Assembly (NCBI RefSeq): GCF_014078525.1
Contig: NZ_MU078696.1
Coordinates: forward strand, 283,327-347,326
Length of the DNA stretch: 64,000 nucleotides
From: Nitrosopumilus sp. b3
Lineage (GTDB): Archaea > Thermoproteota > Nitrososphaeria > Nitrososphaerales > Nitrosopumilaceae
Direction: 5' to 3'
The notes beneath the pieces were generated by a model. That model saw only the letters and a program-made list of their open reading frames with translations. It did no database searches and was not told where the DNA came from. The translations under genes and the position numbers were made by a program. Below are positions 26,516 to 35,974 of this stretch, piece by piece (position 1 is the first letter of the stretch; every line of letters begins with the position of its first letter).

Positions 26516-27441
26516 TTTTGTCTTGTAACTCCTGCTTTAATTAATCTCCCGATGATCCCGTTTCCTTTTTTATTTGCAAAATAGTATCTCACTCCCAAAT
26601 TGATTCCCAAAATAATTATTATCAAAACTAGAGCTGATCCCCAACCCTGAAGCTGTGCACTATCATATGGAAGTAAAGATAGTCTCCAGATTCTCAAGGG
26701 TAATGCGTCCATTGGAACATCCATGCTGCTGAAGAATTGACTACTTCCAAGAATTGTCATGATTAATGGCGCAGTTTCACCACCAATTCTGGAGATAGAA
26801 AGTAAAATCCCTGTAATCATGCCACTTTTTGCAGCAGATATTACTATTCTAAATGTAATAATCCATTTTTTCAAGCCTAGAGCAGTTCCTGCTTCACGAT
26901 AAGTTATTGGGACCATCTTCAAGGATTCTTCTGTGGTTCTAGCTACAATTGGAAACATTATCAAAGATAACGCAAAAGCTCCTGCCCATACTGAGAAATG
27001 TCCAAGAATTAAAACAATTACTAAAAATGCAAATATTCCAAGTACGATTGATGGGAATTCCATAAAGACATCATTGAAGAATCTAATGGAACGGGCAAGT
27101 TTGTTATCCCCATATTCTGCCAAATAGATACCTGACATCACACCAATCGGGACTCCAATCAGACTTGCAAGTCCGATAATTATCAGAGTACCTTGAATTG
27201 CAGGACCAATCCCTCCCTCACCAGAACCAATTGCACCTGGAGTTTCAGTCAAAAACTCAAAACTTATTGCAGCTATTCCATTTTTGAAAACTTCGACTAG
27301 GATACTTCCAAGTGGAATAATTGCAATGATTACACATGCAAAAACAATTATTCTTACAACTTTATCGACTACAAGTCTCTTTGCTACATTTGACTTGAAT
27401 AAGGCACGATACTCTTGTCTTCGTTCTAGAGTAGTTGTCAA
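26512..27441 (-). CDS. pstA: Phosphate ABC transporter permease A
   Basis: 309 residues, six membrane segments, with the permease EAA-type loop ([13 protein letters not shown] near 190) and the I-G-G-E-T-A-P-L motif typical of PstA. Pairs with PstC in the membrane. Start overlaps the pstC stop by four bases. Confidence 0.95.
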   Translation of the reverse strand: MTTTLERRQEYRALFKSNVAKRLVVDKVVRIIVFACVIIAIIPLGSILVEVFKNGIAAISFEFLTETPGAIGSGEGGIGPAIQGTLIIIGLASLIGVPIGVMSGIYLAEYGDNKLARSIRFFNDVFMEFPSIVLGIFAFLVIVLILGHFSVWAGAFALSLIMFPIVARTTEESLKMVPITYREAGTALGLKKWIITFRIVISAAKSGMITGILLSISRIGGETAPLIMTILGSSQFFSSMDVPMDALPLRIWRLSLLPYDSAQLQGWGSALVLIIIILGINLGVRYYFANKKGNGIIGRLIKAGVTRQK

Positions 27442-28415
27442 TTGTTAATTGCACCTTCCTTAACTTTGAGCATTCTAGTTACAAGAATATGTGCAATAAC
27501 ATTAATCACAATTGCAACTAACAACAAGACCAGTGCAACTCCAATTAATGCCGGAAGATGCAGTGATGCAGGAGAAGCTTCTACAAACTCATTTGCAATA
27601 ATGCTTGACATTGTTTGACTTGGTTTGAAAAACGAAGAAGGAATTGCTGCAATTCCTGTTGCATTTCCAATTAACATTGTTACTGCCATGGTTTCGCCAA
27701 CTGCTCTTCCCAATCCAAGTATTGATGCACCAATCAAACCCGTTTTGGAATATGGAAATACCGCAAGTCTGAACATTTCCCATTTTGTTGCACCCAGCAT
27801 ATATGCTGCTTCTTTTTGTTGTTGAGGAACTGCCTTCATTACTTCGCGAGAAACAGCTGAAACTGTTGGGATGATCATAATTGCCAATATTACACTTGCA
27901 GTGATAATGTCTAATCCAAATGGCTTTCCAGAAAATAACCATATGGAATCCCCAAAGGTATTGTGTAGTGGGATTTCAATCCAATCTTTGAAATAAATCC
28001 TAAAAACAAAAAGACCCCAAAGCCCATAAATCACACTTGGAACTGCGGCCAACAATTCCACTAAAAATCCTAGCGGTCCGCCAATCTTTGCAGGGGCATC
28101 TGAGATAAACATTGCAATTCCGAGGCTAAGGGGAACGCCAATTGCCATGGCAAGTGCTGCAGTAACTAAAGTTCCCAAGATGTAGGGCAAAGCACCAAAG
28201 GACTCACGATCCTCAACAGCGTTCCAGTCAGTACCAACAATAAAGGAAAGACCTTCTTCTTCCCAAATTGGATAAGATTCAGAAACTAATTGAAAGACAA
28301 GCAATGCTATCATTAATAGAACATAGACCCCAGCAAGAGTTGCACCGATTTTGAAAACTTTGTCTGAAATTGGAAGTCTTCTGTGTTTTTTTGGTTCAAG
28401 TTTTGGCCTGGCCAT
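27438..28415 (-). CDS. pstC: Phosphate ABC transporter permease C
   Basis: 325 residues, six membrane segments, EAA-like loop Q-Q-Q-K-E-A-A-Y-M-L-G-A-T and the P-S-V-I-Y-G-L-W-G motif of PstC. First gene of the pstC-pstA-pstB-phoU-RHH operon. The promoter region (28416-28534) is shared with the divergent AbrB-PhoU regulator and carries the 15-base motif at 28487. Confidence 0.95.
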   Translation of the reverse strand: MARPKLEPKKHRRLPISDKVFKIGATLAGVYVLLMIALLVFQLVSESYPIWEEEGLSFIVGTDWNAVEDRESFGALPYILGTLVTAALAMAIGVPLSLGIAMFISDAPAKIGGPLGFLVELLAAVPSVIYGLWGLFVFRIYFKDWIEIPLHNTFGDSIWLFSGKPFGLDIITASVILAIMIIPTVSAVSREVMKAVPQQQKEAAYMLGATKWEMFRLAVFPYSKTGLIGASILGLGRAVGETMAVTMLIGNATGIAAIPSSFFKPSQTMSSIIANEFVEASPASLHLPALIGVALVLLLVAIVINVIAHILVTRMLKVKEGAINN

Positions 28416-28486
28416 AAATTTTGATGATAAAGTTATGATATCTAAAAAATGATCATAAAATATGTAGAGTATGATATGGATTTAGA

Positions 28487-28501
28487 TCTATATAGAATAT
28501 G
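28487..28501 (+). promoter_or_regulatory. Candidate phosphate-regulon operator
   Basis: TCTATATAGAATATG, containing the palindrome TCTATATAGA. The same 15 bases occur, inverted, before pstS (30906-30920), in the same orientation relative to pstS as this copy has to the AbrB-PhoU gene. A weaker copy (TATGTAGAGTATG) lies at about 28461-28473. It sits just upstream of a TATA box (AGTATATGA, near 28511). Confidence 0.5.
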
Positions 28502-28534
28502 ATCATTAGCAGTATATGACTAAAAAATAAAGAC

Positions 28535-29575
28535 ATGGTATTGTTAGATAGATTGACTGACATTAAACAGATTAGACGCTTACAGGTTACCGGCGGCTCA
28601 ACATATACTGTTTCATTACCAAAAACATGGATTGATGAATTAAAACTACAGAAAAATTCCAATATCACACTAATAAAAAATCGTAATAATTCAATTACAT
28701 TATTTCAAGAAGAACAAAATAAAAAAACCAACGCTATTGCATTTATTGGAAAAAGTGATTTAAAAGAATCCATAAGAAGAAAGATTATTGCAATGTATCT
28801 ATCAGGTTACAAAACCATAGAGATCAAAACAAAAGGAATGGAAATTCCTAGTATGCATAGAGGGGCAATTAGGGATTTGGTTAGAACCACACTTATGGGA
28901 ACTGAAATAATTGAGACAAGCTCTGAGAGAATTGTCCTTCAAGTTCTTACACAACTCGCACAATTGTCATTTGATGTTGCGCTAAAAAGAATGTACATTA
29001 CTGCCACAAACATGCATCAGGACGCAATTGAGGCATTAAAGGAACTGGATTCAGAGTTTGCCGAAGAAGTACTCAAAATGGATGATGAGGTGGACAGATT
29101 CAGTCTATATTTATTGAGAAATCTGAATTTGTCGCTAGAAAATGTGCAAGTTTTGATTGATTCTGGCCTCGAAAAACCATCTGATTGTCTAGGTTATAGA
29201 ACTGTAGTAAAATGTGTAGAAAGAATTGCCGATCATGCAGGACTGATTGCAAAAAAAATAAAATATCTGGATTCTGCAATCGAGAAAAAAGTCCTCAAAG
29301 AAATAGAGCAAATAAGCAAAGATTCCCTTACTGTTTTTGAAAATTCCATAACTGCCCTATCTGAAAGAGATTATGAGATGGCAGAAAAGGTTGCGACAAG
29401 TGTTACCAAAGTAATTGAAAAAGAGAAAAAATTAATGGATTCACTCAAACAAAACAACAACACTGCAATTATCAAACTAATTTTAGAAGATATCCGAAGA
29501 ACTGCAGAATATTCCAGAGATATATCTGAAATTGCAATAGATGAAACAGTGCAAAGTGTCATTGCAGAGTCTTAA
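28535..29575 (+). CDS. AbrB-PhoU phosphate-regulatory protein
   Basis: 346 residues: an N-terminal SpoVT/AbrB-type DNA-binding fold (L-Q-V-T-G-G-S-T-Y-T-V-S-L-P-K-T-W, residues 16-32) joined to a PhoU domain (E-R-I-A-D-H-A-G near 230 and a second repeat near 320). Archaeal proteins of this build are thought to repress phosphate-uptake genes directly, joining sensor and DNA binding. It diverges from pstC and converges on pstS, so it sits in the middle of the regulon. Confidence 0.88.
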   Translation: MVLLDRLTDIKQIRRLQVTGGSTYTVSLPKTWIDELKLQKNSNITLIKNRNNSITLFQEEQNKKTNAIAFIGKSDLKESIRRKIIAMYLSGYKTIEIKTKGMEIPSMHRGAIRDLVRTTLMGTEIIETSSERIVLQVLTQLAQLSFDVALKRMYITATNMHQDAIEALKELDSEFAEEVLKMDDEVDRFSLYLLRNLNLSLENVQVLIDSGLEKPSDCLGYRTVVKCVERIADHAGLIAKKIKYLDSAIEKKVLKEIEQISKDSLTVFENSITALSERDYEMAEKVATSVTKVIEKEKKLMDSLKQNNNTAIIKLILEDIRRTAEYSRDISEIAIDETVQSVIAES

Positions 29576-29596
29576 AAAAATAAAAAAAGAAAAAAA

Positions 29597-30847
29597 TTAT
29601 ACTTTGAGAATGCCTTGTTGGATTAGATATTGTAATCCGTTAATATAGTCTTGATCGGATATCATTCCTTCAGACCACCACTTTGCATTATCTTTAATCC
29701 ATTGTGGGATTCCCAAATCTACAGCAGCTTCTGCCTCATAATTCCAAATAGTTTCTCCATCATAGGTTATTTTTGATAAACCTTGTTTACCAAGTTCTAC
29801 CACTTTATCGGCTAGTGGGACATATAGTAAACTTGCAGAGTGTTGTTGACCATCAGTAATCATCCAATAAATCATATGGATTACGGCTTTTGCTTGTTCT
29901 TTGTTATCAGTTACTGATTTTAGATCATCATACAATAGCAAGTAAGTAAAACTAGCTATGGGATATGAATCCGGTCCTGGTGCATTGACTAGTGATACAT
30001 CAACCCAGCTCTCTTCGGCTGCAGGTAACGTATCTGCTACTCCACTAGATGCAGCAGAAATACTGTCTAATGTAGGCTCGATAAATGCAGTTTTGTCTCC
30101 ATTTTGAATTGATGCAAAAGTCATTCCAGTTTGAAATGCATATGCAAGTTCAATGTAGCCAATAGAGTATTCAGTAGATTTTACAATGCCTGCAACTCCT
30201 TCATTTCCTGCAGCTGCAAGACCTGAAGGCCATGGCACAGATTTTCCTTTACCTATCTGCTCATCCCATGTTGGACTAACAGTAGCTAAATAGTCTGTAA
30301 ATATGAAAGTGGTTCCAGATCCATCTGATCTATGTGCTGTGACAATTTCATGATCAGGAAGATTCAATCCTGGATTGTCTTTGGCAATTAAAGGATCATC
30401 CCATCTCGTAATTTCCCCTAAGAAAATCTTTGAAACAGTTTCGCCTGTTAATTTTAGACCTTTGTTTGGAATTTCTGGGACATTGTATACTACAGTTACG
30501 CCCCCGATTGATTCTGGAATGTGTAGCGTTCCTACTGCAATGTCTCTTTCTTTTTGACTCATGGGTTTATCTGATGCTGCAAAATTCACAGTTTTTTCTA
30601 TGTGCTGTTTAATTCCGCCACCACTTCCAATTGATTGGTAATTTAGATTTACATTGTTGAATTCCTTATTGTATTCAACTCTCCATAAATCAATTAGTGG
30701 ATATGGGAATGTTGCTCCTGCTCCTGTCAAGGTAAACTCTTGGTTTGGATCAGGTACATCAGGTGATGTTGCTGCGTCTGCGTACATTGGAGTGATTATA
30801 GCTCCAAGTGCAGTCAATAAAATCAGTAACGATGTTGTTGTCTTCAT
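29597..30847 (-). CDS. pstS: Phosphate-binding protein PstS with C-terminal WWxxG domain
   Basis: 416 residues. Sec signal peptide (cleavage near A-D-A, ~25), then the phosphate-binding fold with the signature G-A-G-A-T-F-P-Y-P, S-I-G-S-G-G-G and R-S-D-G-S-G-T-T. The last 40 residues (I-P-Q-W-I-K...K-W-W-S-E-G...L-I-Q-Q-G-I) are a module seen on many secreted proteins of Nitrososphaeria, perhaps for surface attachment. No lipobox Cys is present, so attachment through this module is plausible. Confidence 0.94.
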   Translation of the reverse strand: MKTTTSLLILLTALGAIITPMYADAATSPDVPDPNQEFTLTGAGATFPYPLIDLWRVEYNKEFNNVNLNYQSIGSGGGIKQHIEKTVNFAASDKPMSQKERDIAVGTLHIPESIGGVTVVYNVPEIPNKGLKLTGETVSKIFLGEITRWDDPLIAKDNPGLNLPDHEIVTAHRSDGSGTTFIFTDYLATVSPTWDEQIGKGKSVPWPSGLAAAGNEGVAGIVKSTEYSIGYIELAYAFQTGMTFASIQNGDKTAFIEPTLDSISAASSGVADTLPAAEESWVDVSLVNAPGPDSYPIASFTYLLLYDDLKSVTDNKEQAKAVIHMIYWMITDGQQHSASLLYVPLADKVVELGKQGLSKITYDGETIWNYEAEAAVDLGIPQWIKDNAKWWSEGMISDQDYINGLQYLIQQGILKV

Positions 30848-30905
30848 TGATAAAATTGGTTTGAAAATTCTATTTACAAATACTAGGCATAGATTATGAT
30901 AGTTC

Positions 30906-30920
30906 CATATTCTATATAGA
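30906..30920 (-). promoter_or_regulatory. Candidate phosphate-regulon operator before pstS
   Basis: On the minus strand this reads TCTATATAGAATATG, identical over 15 bases to the site at 28487, and lies about 60 bases before the pstS ATG. Confidence 0.5.
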
Positions 30921-31020
30921 AATCATTCTGATCGAGTATGTCTTGATTAAAATCGCCCATAATATTTGACAAACATACATTATGGCATATCTTAATATCT
31001 GAAAAAATTATGTGTCTAGT

Positions 31021-31461
31021 ATGATAAATAACATCCTAGTTCCTTATGATTTTACAAATTTTGGTGATCTTGCATTTGAAAAAGCAATGGAGATTGCAAA
31101 AAAATTTGATTCAAAACTAACTCTGATTTCAGTTATTGGAAGTGATATTGATACATCTGGAATGTCCTTGTCTCGTGCTGAGGAGGCACATGATGAATCT
31201 GAGAATAAAGCAAAAGAAGATTTGAATAAACTAAAAAATTCAAACATTGTTGAAAATGTGCCAATCTCAGTTGAAATAGTTCACAATTCTTCAAGTTCTG
31301 ATGGAATTCTTTTATTTGCAGAGAAGCACAATACAGATTTGATTGTAATGGGTTCTCATGGTAGGTCTGGTTTTAAAAAAGTGGTACTGGGCAGTGTGGC
31401 ATCAAATGTTGTGGCAAAAGCCCAATGTCCTGTGATGATAGTCAAGCCTCCAAAATCATAA
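31021..31461 (+). CDS. Universal stress protein (UspA family)
   Basis: 146 residues from ATG 31021, supported by a TATA (CTTAATATC) 27 bases upstream; an in-frame GTG lies nine bases earlier. N-I-L-V-P-Y-D-F at the start, then V-M-G-S-H-G-R-S-G near 111 and G-S-V-A-S-N-V near 125: the full G-2x-G-9x-G(S/T) ATP-binding signature. Shares its upstream region with divergent pstS. Confidence 0.93.
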   Translation: MINNILVPYDFTNFGDLAFEKAMEIAKKFDSKLTLISVIGSDIDTSGMSLSRAEEAHDESENKAKEDLNKLKNSNIVENVPISVEIVHNSSSSDGILLFAEKHNTDLIVMGSHGRSGFKKVVLGSVASNVVAKAQCPVMIVKPPKS

Positions 31462-31501
31462 ATTAATTTATTCTGACAAAAAATTTGTTCCTGAAAATGT
31501 A

Positions 31502-32503
31502 CTAAGGTTTGAACAATAAAAATCCTAATAGAATACTCAAACCAATGAACACTGATATTGTGATAATCATGTGTCGCTGAGCTTTTTCTTTTTCGTAAAA
31601 CTTTCTTGGAGATACTCCTCCTATGAAAAATACTATCATCATTCCAAGAACCAATCCTATGATGTTTGCCGCAGTGAGTGTCAAAGCGCTTGAAAAAATC
31701 TCAAAATCCCATAATGCAATTCCAATGCCTGCAACAGTTGCTGGTGGGACTAACGCTGCTGCAATTGCCACTCCTACTAAAATTCCTGGAATGTTGGTTG
31801 ACATTGCAATTCCTCCTGCAAATCCCAGCGCAATTGCCACTCCCAAAAACACGGGAGATATTTCAGTTCTTGATAAAATCTCATTTGTTAATGGTAACTC
31901 CATGAATTGAGCTCCGATAAATGTCAAAAGAGCACCTGTAAGAATAACTGATACTAATAGAATGGAACCTGAAATAAGTGATTTGTACATTTTTTCGGTT
32001 TTACCAACTGCGGTATTGAATGAAAATGCAGAAATCGGTCCTAGCAATGGCGATATCAACATAGCACCAATTACCAAAGACGCATTGTTTGCAAACAGCC
32101 CAACTGCTGCAACTCCTGCAGCTATTACAATCATGAAAAGGAGATTCTTGTTGAAATTTACATTGGGGCTTATTATGGAATCGTACTCTTCGATTAGTTT
32201 TTTCTTTTTTACTTTGACTTGTTTTGATTCAAGCTCTTTGACATAGTTTGACAAGTAATCTGATAATGTGGCCTCAATTGCAAAACTAGTCACATACAGC
32301 TCTTTTGTTCTAGTGTCAATGATTTTGTTTAATTCATTTGATAGTGCATTTGCTAATGAATCAGGACATATTCCTGTGTATCTGAGCAGTTTCTGGTCGT
32401 CTGCCATAGTTAATTCTGAGTGAAAAGGAATCTTGTATTTCTTGAATGAATATTCTATGCTTTTACTTTGCTGCTCATAGCAGATAACCTCAATTTTTCT
32501 CAA
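31502..32503 (-). CDS. DUF389-family membrane protein
   Basis: 333 residues. Cytoplasmic N-terminal domain of about 110 residues, then six to seven membrane segments containing G-A-M-L-I-S-P-L-L-G-P and the Ala/Gly-rich helix G-V-A-I-A-A-A-L-V-P-P. These are hallmarks of DUF389 (TIGR00341) proteins, of unknown function. Convergent with the stress-protein gene. Confidence 0.82.
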   Translation of the reverse strand: MRKIEVICYEQQSKSIEYSFKKYKIPFHSELTMADDQKLLRYTGICPDSLANALSNELNKIIDTRTKELYVTSFAIEATLSDYLSNYVKELESKQVKVKKKKLIEEYDSIISPNVNFNKNLLFMIVIAAGVAAVGLFANNASLVIGAMLISPLLGPISAFSFNTAVGKTEKMYKSLISGSILLVSVILTGALLTFIGAQFMELPLTNEILSRTEISPVFLGVAIALGFAGGIAMSTNIPGILVGVAIAAALVPPATVAGIGIALWDFEIFSSALTLTAANIIGLVLGMMIVFFIGGVSPRKFYEKEKAQRHMIITISVFIGLSILLGFLLFKP

Positions 32504-32604
32504 TGTCCTATTAATCTGATTTTGTTAATTTGACCTATTTATTCATTGAATCAAGATTCTCAAATATGAAATATACAAAATTAGAACAATGTGTTTAATG
32601 AAAA

Positions 32605-33519
32605 TTATTTTTGCAACAAAGAATCGTTTTCTTTAATCTCGGAAATTACTTTGGGAATCCCTTCTTTGTAACTAGGATACTTGAATGAATATATCTCTGA
32701 AATCTTCTTGTTTGATACTTTCATTGATGTTGTTAGCAGTTTTACTAAATCAGAACCTAAAACTGCTTTTGCAAGAAATGTTGGAACATTTCCTGGATGC
32801 TTTACCCCGATTTGGTCTGCAGTAAAGTTCACAAAGTCTTTGAAAAGAGCAGGCTCTGAATCTGCAACAATGAAGGACTCTCCAAATACCTGCTTTTCTA
32901 AAACTGCAATCATACTTCCTACTGCATCATCTACATTGACAAATCCCTTGAAGTACTTGCCTCCATTTGGGAGCCTGAATGATTTTTTTTCCAATCTTTT
33001 AACTAGAATATCATAAAACCAGCCCTTTGAGCCATATACATCTCCAAAATATACCACGGAAAAATCAATTCCATTCTCGCGACATTTTTTTCCAAGATAT
33101 TTTTCAGCCTCTAATCTGATACTGACAAATTTTGTATTTGGATTACGTGGAGCCGATTCGTCAATTACCTTGTCTCCGGGTTCACCAAACACTCCTAACC
33201 CTGAAATGTATATGATTGACTTTGTCTTTCCATTAATTGCCTCAAAAAGATTTTTGGTTCCAGTAAGATTGACCTTTTCTAAAACTTTAGAGTTTTTTTC
33301 TAGCGGTGTGCAAGATGCCAAATGAAAGACACAGTCAAAGCTTTTTCCTTCAAAATCCAAATCTGAATCGGTAAGATCGCCTGTTATTTTATCGGCTTTT
33401 GCATCTGTATTTTTCCCTGGTCTGATAAGAGTGGATACAGAATAATTTTTTTCAAGCAATGCTGAAACAAGTCTAGAACCAATAAAACCAGTTGCACCTG
33501 TGACAAGAACTGATTTCAT
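32605..33519 (-). CDS. NAD-dependent epimerase/dehydratase-like SDR, active site altered
   Basis: 304 residues of extended-SDR type. The NAD motif G-A-T-G-F-I-G is at 8-14. At the place of the catalytic Y-x-x-x-K the sequence reads F-V-S-I-R (before L-E-A-E-K), so both residues are replaced by Phe and Arg. The protein may bind NAD(P) without acting as a usual epimerase, for example as a reductase variant or a binding protein. Substrate unknown. Confidence 0.82.
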   Translation of the reverse strand: MKSVLVTGATGFIGSRLVSALLEKNYSVSTLIRPGKNTDAKADKITGDLTDSDLDFEGKSFDCVFHLASCTPLEKNSKVLEKVNLTGTKNLFEAINGKTKSIIYISGLGVFGEPGDKVIDESAPRNPNTKFVSIRLEAEKYLGKKCRENGIDFSVVYFGDVYGSKGWFYDILVKRLEKKSFRLPNGGKYFKGFVNVDDAVGSMIAVLEKQVFGESFIVADSEPALFKDFVNFTADQIGVKHPGNVPTFLAKAVLGSDLVKLLTTSMKVSNKKISEIYSFKYPSYKEGIPKVISEIKENDSLLQK

Positions 33520-33648
33520 AACTGTATGAACAACATAACTGCATTTAATGTTTCAAAAAATGATTCCATGGTGCCAATCCACTCAAAATTGTTGGCATTA
33601 GCTTGCAGAATAATCTTTCTTTAAATACAGTTTTACTCTATTTTCATT

Positions 33649-34008
33649 ATGAGTCAACAATCCACAATTGAGGGACACTTTAGATTATTTCTAAATAATG
33701 TAATGAACTCGCATCCAACAATTGATCCTGAGCTTATCGTTAGAATTATGCTCTTTGAATTAAATCTCAAACGATATGTTGGTCCAGATATTCCTCATGT
33801 GCATCTAGATGTTACATACAAAGATGGAGTTGACATTCACAAGAAGCAAGAAGAGGGCAGAGACAAGTATCCTATTGAAATTACTACCAACAAATGGGGT
33901 GATGCCGTAATATTTTCTGGTCTTATGGGTGTCAGACATGTTGAAAAGATTGCGTCTGATCCTGACATCGTTAGGATTACTGGAAAAGCAACTCCAAGAC
34001 ACAATTAA
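33649..34008 (+). CDS. Conserved hypothetical protein
   Basis: 119 residues, soluble. Helical N-terminus then a beta sheet with H-V-H-L-D-V-T-Y, Y-P-I-E-I-T-T-N-K-W-G-D-A and F-S-G-L-M-G-V-R-H. No named family recognised; the compact order suggests a real domain. Confidence 0.6.
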   Translation: MSQQSTIEGHFRLFLNNVMNSHPTIDPELIVRIMLFELNLKRYVGPDIPHVHLDVTYKDGVDIHKKQEEGRDKYPIEITTNKWGDAVIFSGLMGVRHVEKIASDPDIVRITGKATPRHN

Positions 34009-34115
34009 TTATCACAACTAATTTTCTTTTTTTCAAATATGTTCTTTTAATTTTGATTTTTATTTTTTCCAAAAATGATAACATCCTCTAAATACAGTAA
34101 GGTCTTAACAAAATT

Positions 34116-34697
34116 ATGCAAGTCAGTGAAAAATTCCTTGATTCAATTTATCAAGAGTTTGACGTAATACAAAAAACTGAACAAACTGACATTACTGTTC
34201 AAAATAAATTTGCAACCTTAGAAGATCACATCAAAGCCAAACTCATTACGTTTGATAATGTAAAGAGACCTGACCTTTACAGACTAAGTAAATTAATTGA
34301 AGACCATGCCCAACGTGCATATGAGCCGCTAATTGCAACATTTGAAGCTGAGCACCTTTACAAATATGTAGAAAAACATTACCTTGAACTAATGAAAAAT
34401 ATTCCAATGACTTGGGTAATTGGGGGATTTGACAATCCGTTCTTTGCACCACAAACACCTCCTGAAAAAGCAGAAGTTCTTACTTGTGCAGGCACAAATC
34501 TTCAAAATATGTGGATAGTTATCTCCAAAGGACCAGACGGCTTGTTTGGTTTAGTTGCCGAAGATGTTGGCGGTGTTCAAAAAGGAGATCACTTTAGGGG
34601 ATTTTTTACATCAAAACAGGACATAATTAAAAAAGTAATTGAAAAGATTAACGAATCATTGATGACGCACATTGATTTTTTTGAACTTGAAAAATAG
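34116..34697 (+). CDS. Conserved hypothetical protein
   Basis: 193 residues, soluble. Helical first half, then an alpha/beta second half (T-W-V-I-G-G-F-D-N-P-F-F, M-W-I-V-I-S-K-G-P-D-G-L-F-G). No motif identifies it. Same direction as the gene at 33649 but about 110 bases on, with its own AT-rich upstream region. Confidence 0.58.
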   Translation: MQVSEKFLDSIYQEFDVIQKTEQTDITVQNKFATLEDHIKAKLITFDNVKRPDLYRLSKLIEDHAQRAYEPLIATFEAEHLYKYVEKHYLELMKNIPMTWVIGGFDNPFFAPQTPPEKAEVLTCAGTNLQNMWIVISKGPDGLFGLVAEDVGGVQKGDHFRGFFTSKQDIIKKVIEKINESLMTHIDFFELEK

Positions 34698-34819
34698 TTT
34701 TTTCATATAGAATAATTCTAACATTTATGATTCTTTGATATTCTACAATCAATCTATGGATCAATGATCTGAACAAATGATTCATGAATATTATAAACAA
34801 TTATTGCGTAACATGTATC

Positions 34820-34897
34820 ATGAAAGAAAATAATATTGATTCAAATCTATCTTGGGAAGAAGTTAGAGGTTTAACTTGGATATTCACTGAAGAATAA
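34820..34897 (+). CDS. GLxW micropeptide, copy 1 of 3
   Basis: 25 residues ending W-E-E-V-R-G-L-T-W-I-F-T-E-E, matching the C-terminus of the genes at 42900 and 48342 (E-[DE]-[VL]-x-G-L-[ST]-W). A TATA (ATTATAAAC) lies 27 bases before the ATG, right for a leaderless gene. It ends three bases before the end of the convergent 127-residue gene. Confidence 0.6.
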   Translation: MKENNIDSNLSWEEVRGLTWIFTEE

Positions 34898-34899
34898 TC

Positions 34900-35283
34900 C
34901 TATGGTTTAATGTCTGGAAGTGTAGTGAAAGCTGAATTGACATGATTGATGATTTCTTGAGCGTTAGCATCTCTTTCAGAAGAAATTAAGACCAGATATT
35001 CTTTAGTTGGAATGCTAATCATTGTTAAGTTACTTCTCCTAGAGACGATATAATCTATTTTGCCTAATTGTTTGTCAAAGTCTTTTCTCATCATGTATTC
35101 CAACATTAATTGAACATACATCCTCTGATTGTCTTTGTCTTGAAGAAAAGACTTGACACCATCTTTGAAGCCACCTGCAATTTTTTTGCCCATTGGGTTT
35201 AGAACTCCTACAAATCGAATTTTTGGTAATTTCAAAACTTTTTTACAAGCTTGCTCTAGATTTTGCTTTTCATCTGAATCCAT
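34900..35283 (-). CDS. Conserved ~120-residue protein, copy 2 of 3 (possibly DUF6659)
   Basis: 127 residues with I-R-F-V-G-V-L-N-P-M-G-K-K-I-A-G-G near 22-38, F-D-K-Q-L-G-K-I near 74, R-R-S-N-L-T-M-I-S near 87 and Y-L-V-L-I-S near 99. Paralog of 6209 and 48501. The order of elements is like roadblock/MglB proteins, which regulate small GTPases, but no such GTPase is in view. A micropeptide gene lies at its 3' side. Confidence 0.68.
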   Translation of the reverse strand: MDSDEKQNLEQACKKVLKLPKIRFVGVLNPMGKKIAGGFKDGVKSFLQDKDNQRMYVQLMLEYMMRKDFDKQLGKIDYIVSRRSNLTMISIPTKEYLVLISSERDANAQEIINHVNSAFTTLPDIKP

Positions 35284-35368
35284 TTACCTCATTATACAAG
35301 TAGCAGATAAAAACAGTTCCCCATATCATAACATATTCATACAAATAGACAGATATCAATTAAGAAAC

Positions 35369-35884
35369 ATGTTTGATATTTTGAATAATACATATCTCCA
35401 ATTCATCTCGATTCCAATAGAGATTCCTGTTTTGGCAGTAATGATTAGTTCTGTAACTATGACAATATTTGCAATTACTTTGTGGATTACCTGGAGGACT
35501 ACAAAAGAAAACACCAGGGCAACATATTCTCAACTGTTGCGTTCATTTCATGAAGATTTGACTAAAAGACTAGAAAAAAATACCGTTTTACAAACAACAG
35601 AGGACTGTGAAAGATATGCAAATGATTATCTGAATACGCTTGATGAAATTGCATTTCTAACACTGAATAACAAAATCCCAACTGAGATTGGAACGTATCT
35701 TCGCCGTTTCTTTGGGTATGGTATTATAATAATTGATTGGTATGATAAAATGGTCAGTGCTGATTTTGGAAGAATTGCCAAAACAAACTGGCCAAATCAT
35801 TTTGAGTTTTGCAAAAAATATAACATACAAAAAAACCCTGATGACAAATTACCAAAAATTATGCAGGATTTCAATAAAAAATAA
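35369..35884 (+). CDS. Single-span membrane hypothetical protein
   Basis: 171 residues from ATG 35369; a longer frame overlaps the opposite gene and was not used. One membrane helix near 18-36 (A-V-M-I-S-S-V-T-M-T-I-F-A-I-T-L-W), then a cytoplasmic helical domain with R-A-T-Y-S-Q-L-L-R and W-P-N-H-F-E-F. Resembles small membrane proteins of the DUF4760 kind; not certain. Confidence 0.6.
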   Translation: MFDILNNTYLQFISIPIEIPVLAVMISSVTMTIFAITLWITWRTTKENTRATYSQLLRSFHEDLTKRLEKNTVLQTTEDCERYANDYLNTLDEIAFLTLNNKIPTEIGTYLRRFFGYGIIIIDWYDKMVSADFGRIAKTNWPNHFEFCKKYNIQKNPDDKLPKIMQDFNKK

Positions 35885-35928
35885 AACTTGTATTATTGAT
35901 GAACTAACTATGCTATCTAGATGATTTT

Positions 35929-35959
35929 TGATGCACTACCAACTTTTGATAGTGCATCA
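35929..35959. terminator. Hairpin terminator between convergent genes
   Basis: TGATGCACTA, eleven bases, TAGTGCATCA: a perfect 10-bp stem between the ends of the genes at 35369 (+) and 35975 (-), with T-runs nearby on the plus side. Probably ends transcription from both sides. Confidence 0.55.
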
Positions 35960-35974
35960 TTTGCTCATCTGAAA

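Noticed and set aside
35153..35368. 72-codon N-terminal extension of the membrane gene at 35369
   Set aside because: It overlaps the opposite-strand gene at 34900 and has low-complexity shadow sequence; the inner ATG gives a normal membrane protein start.
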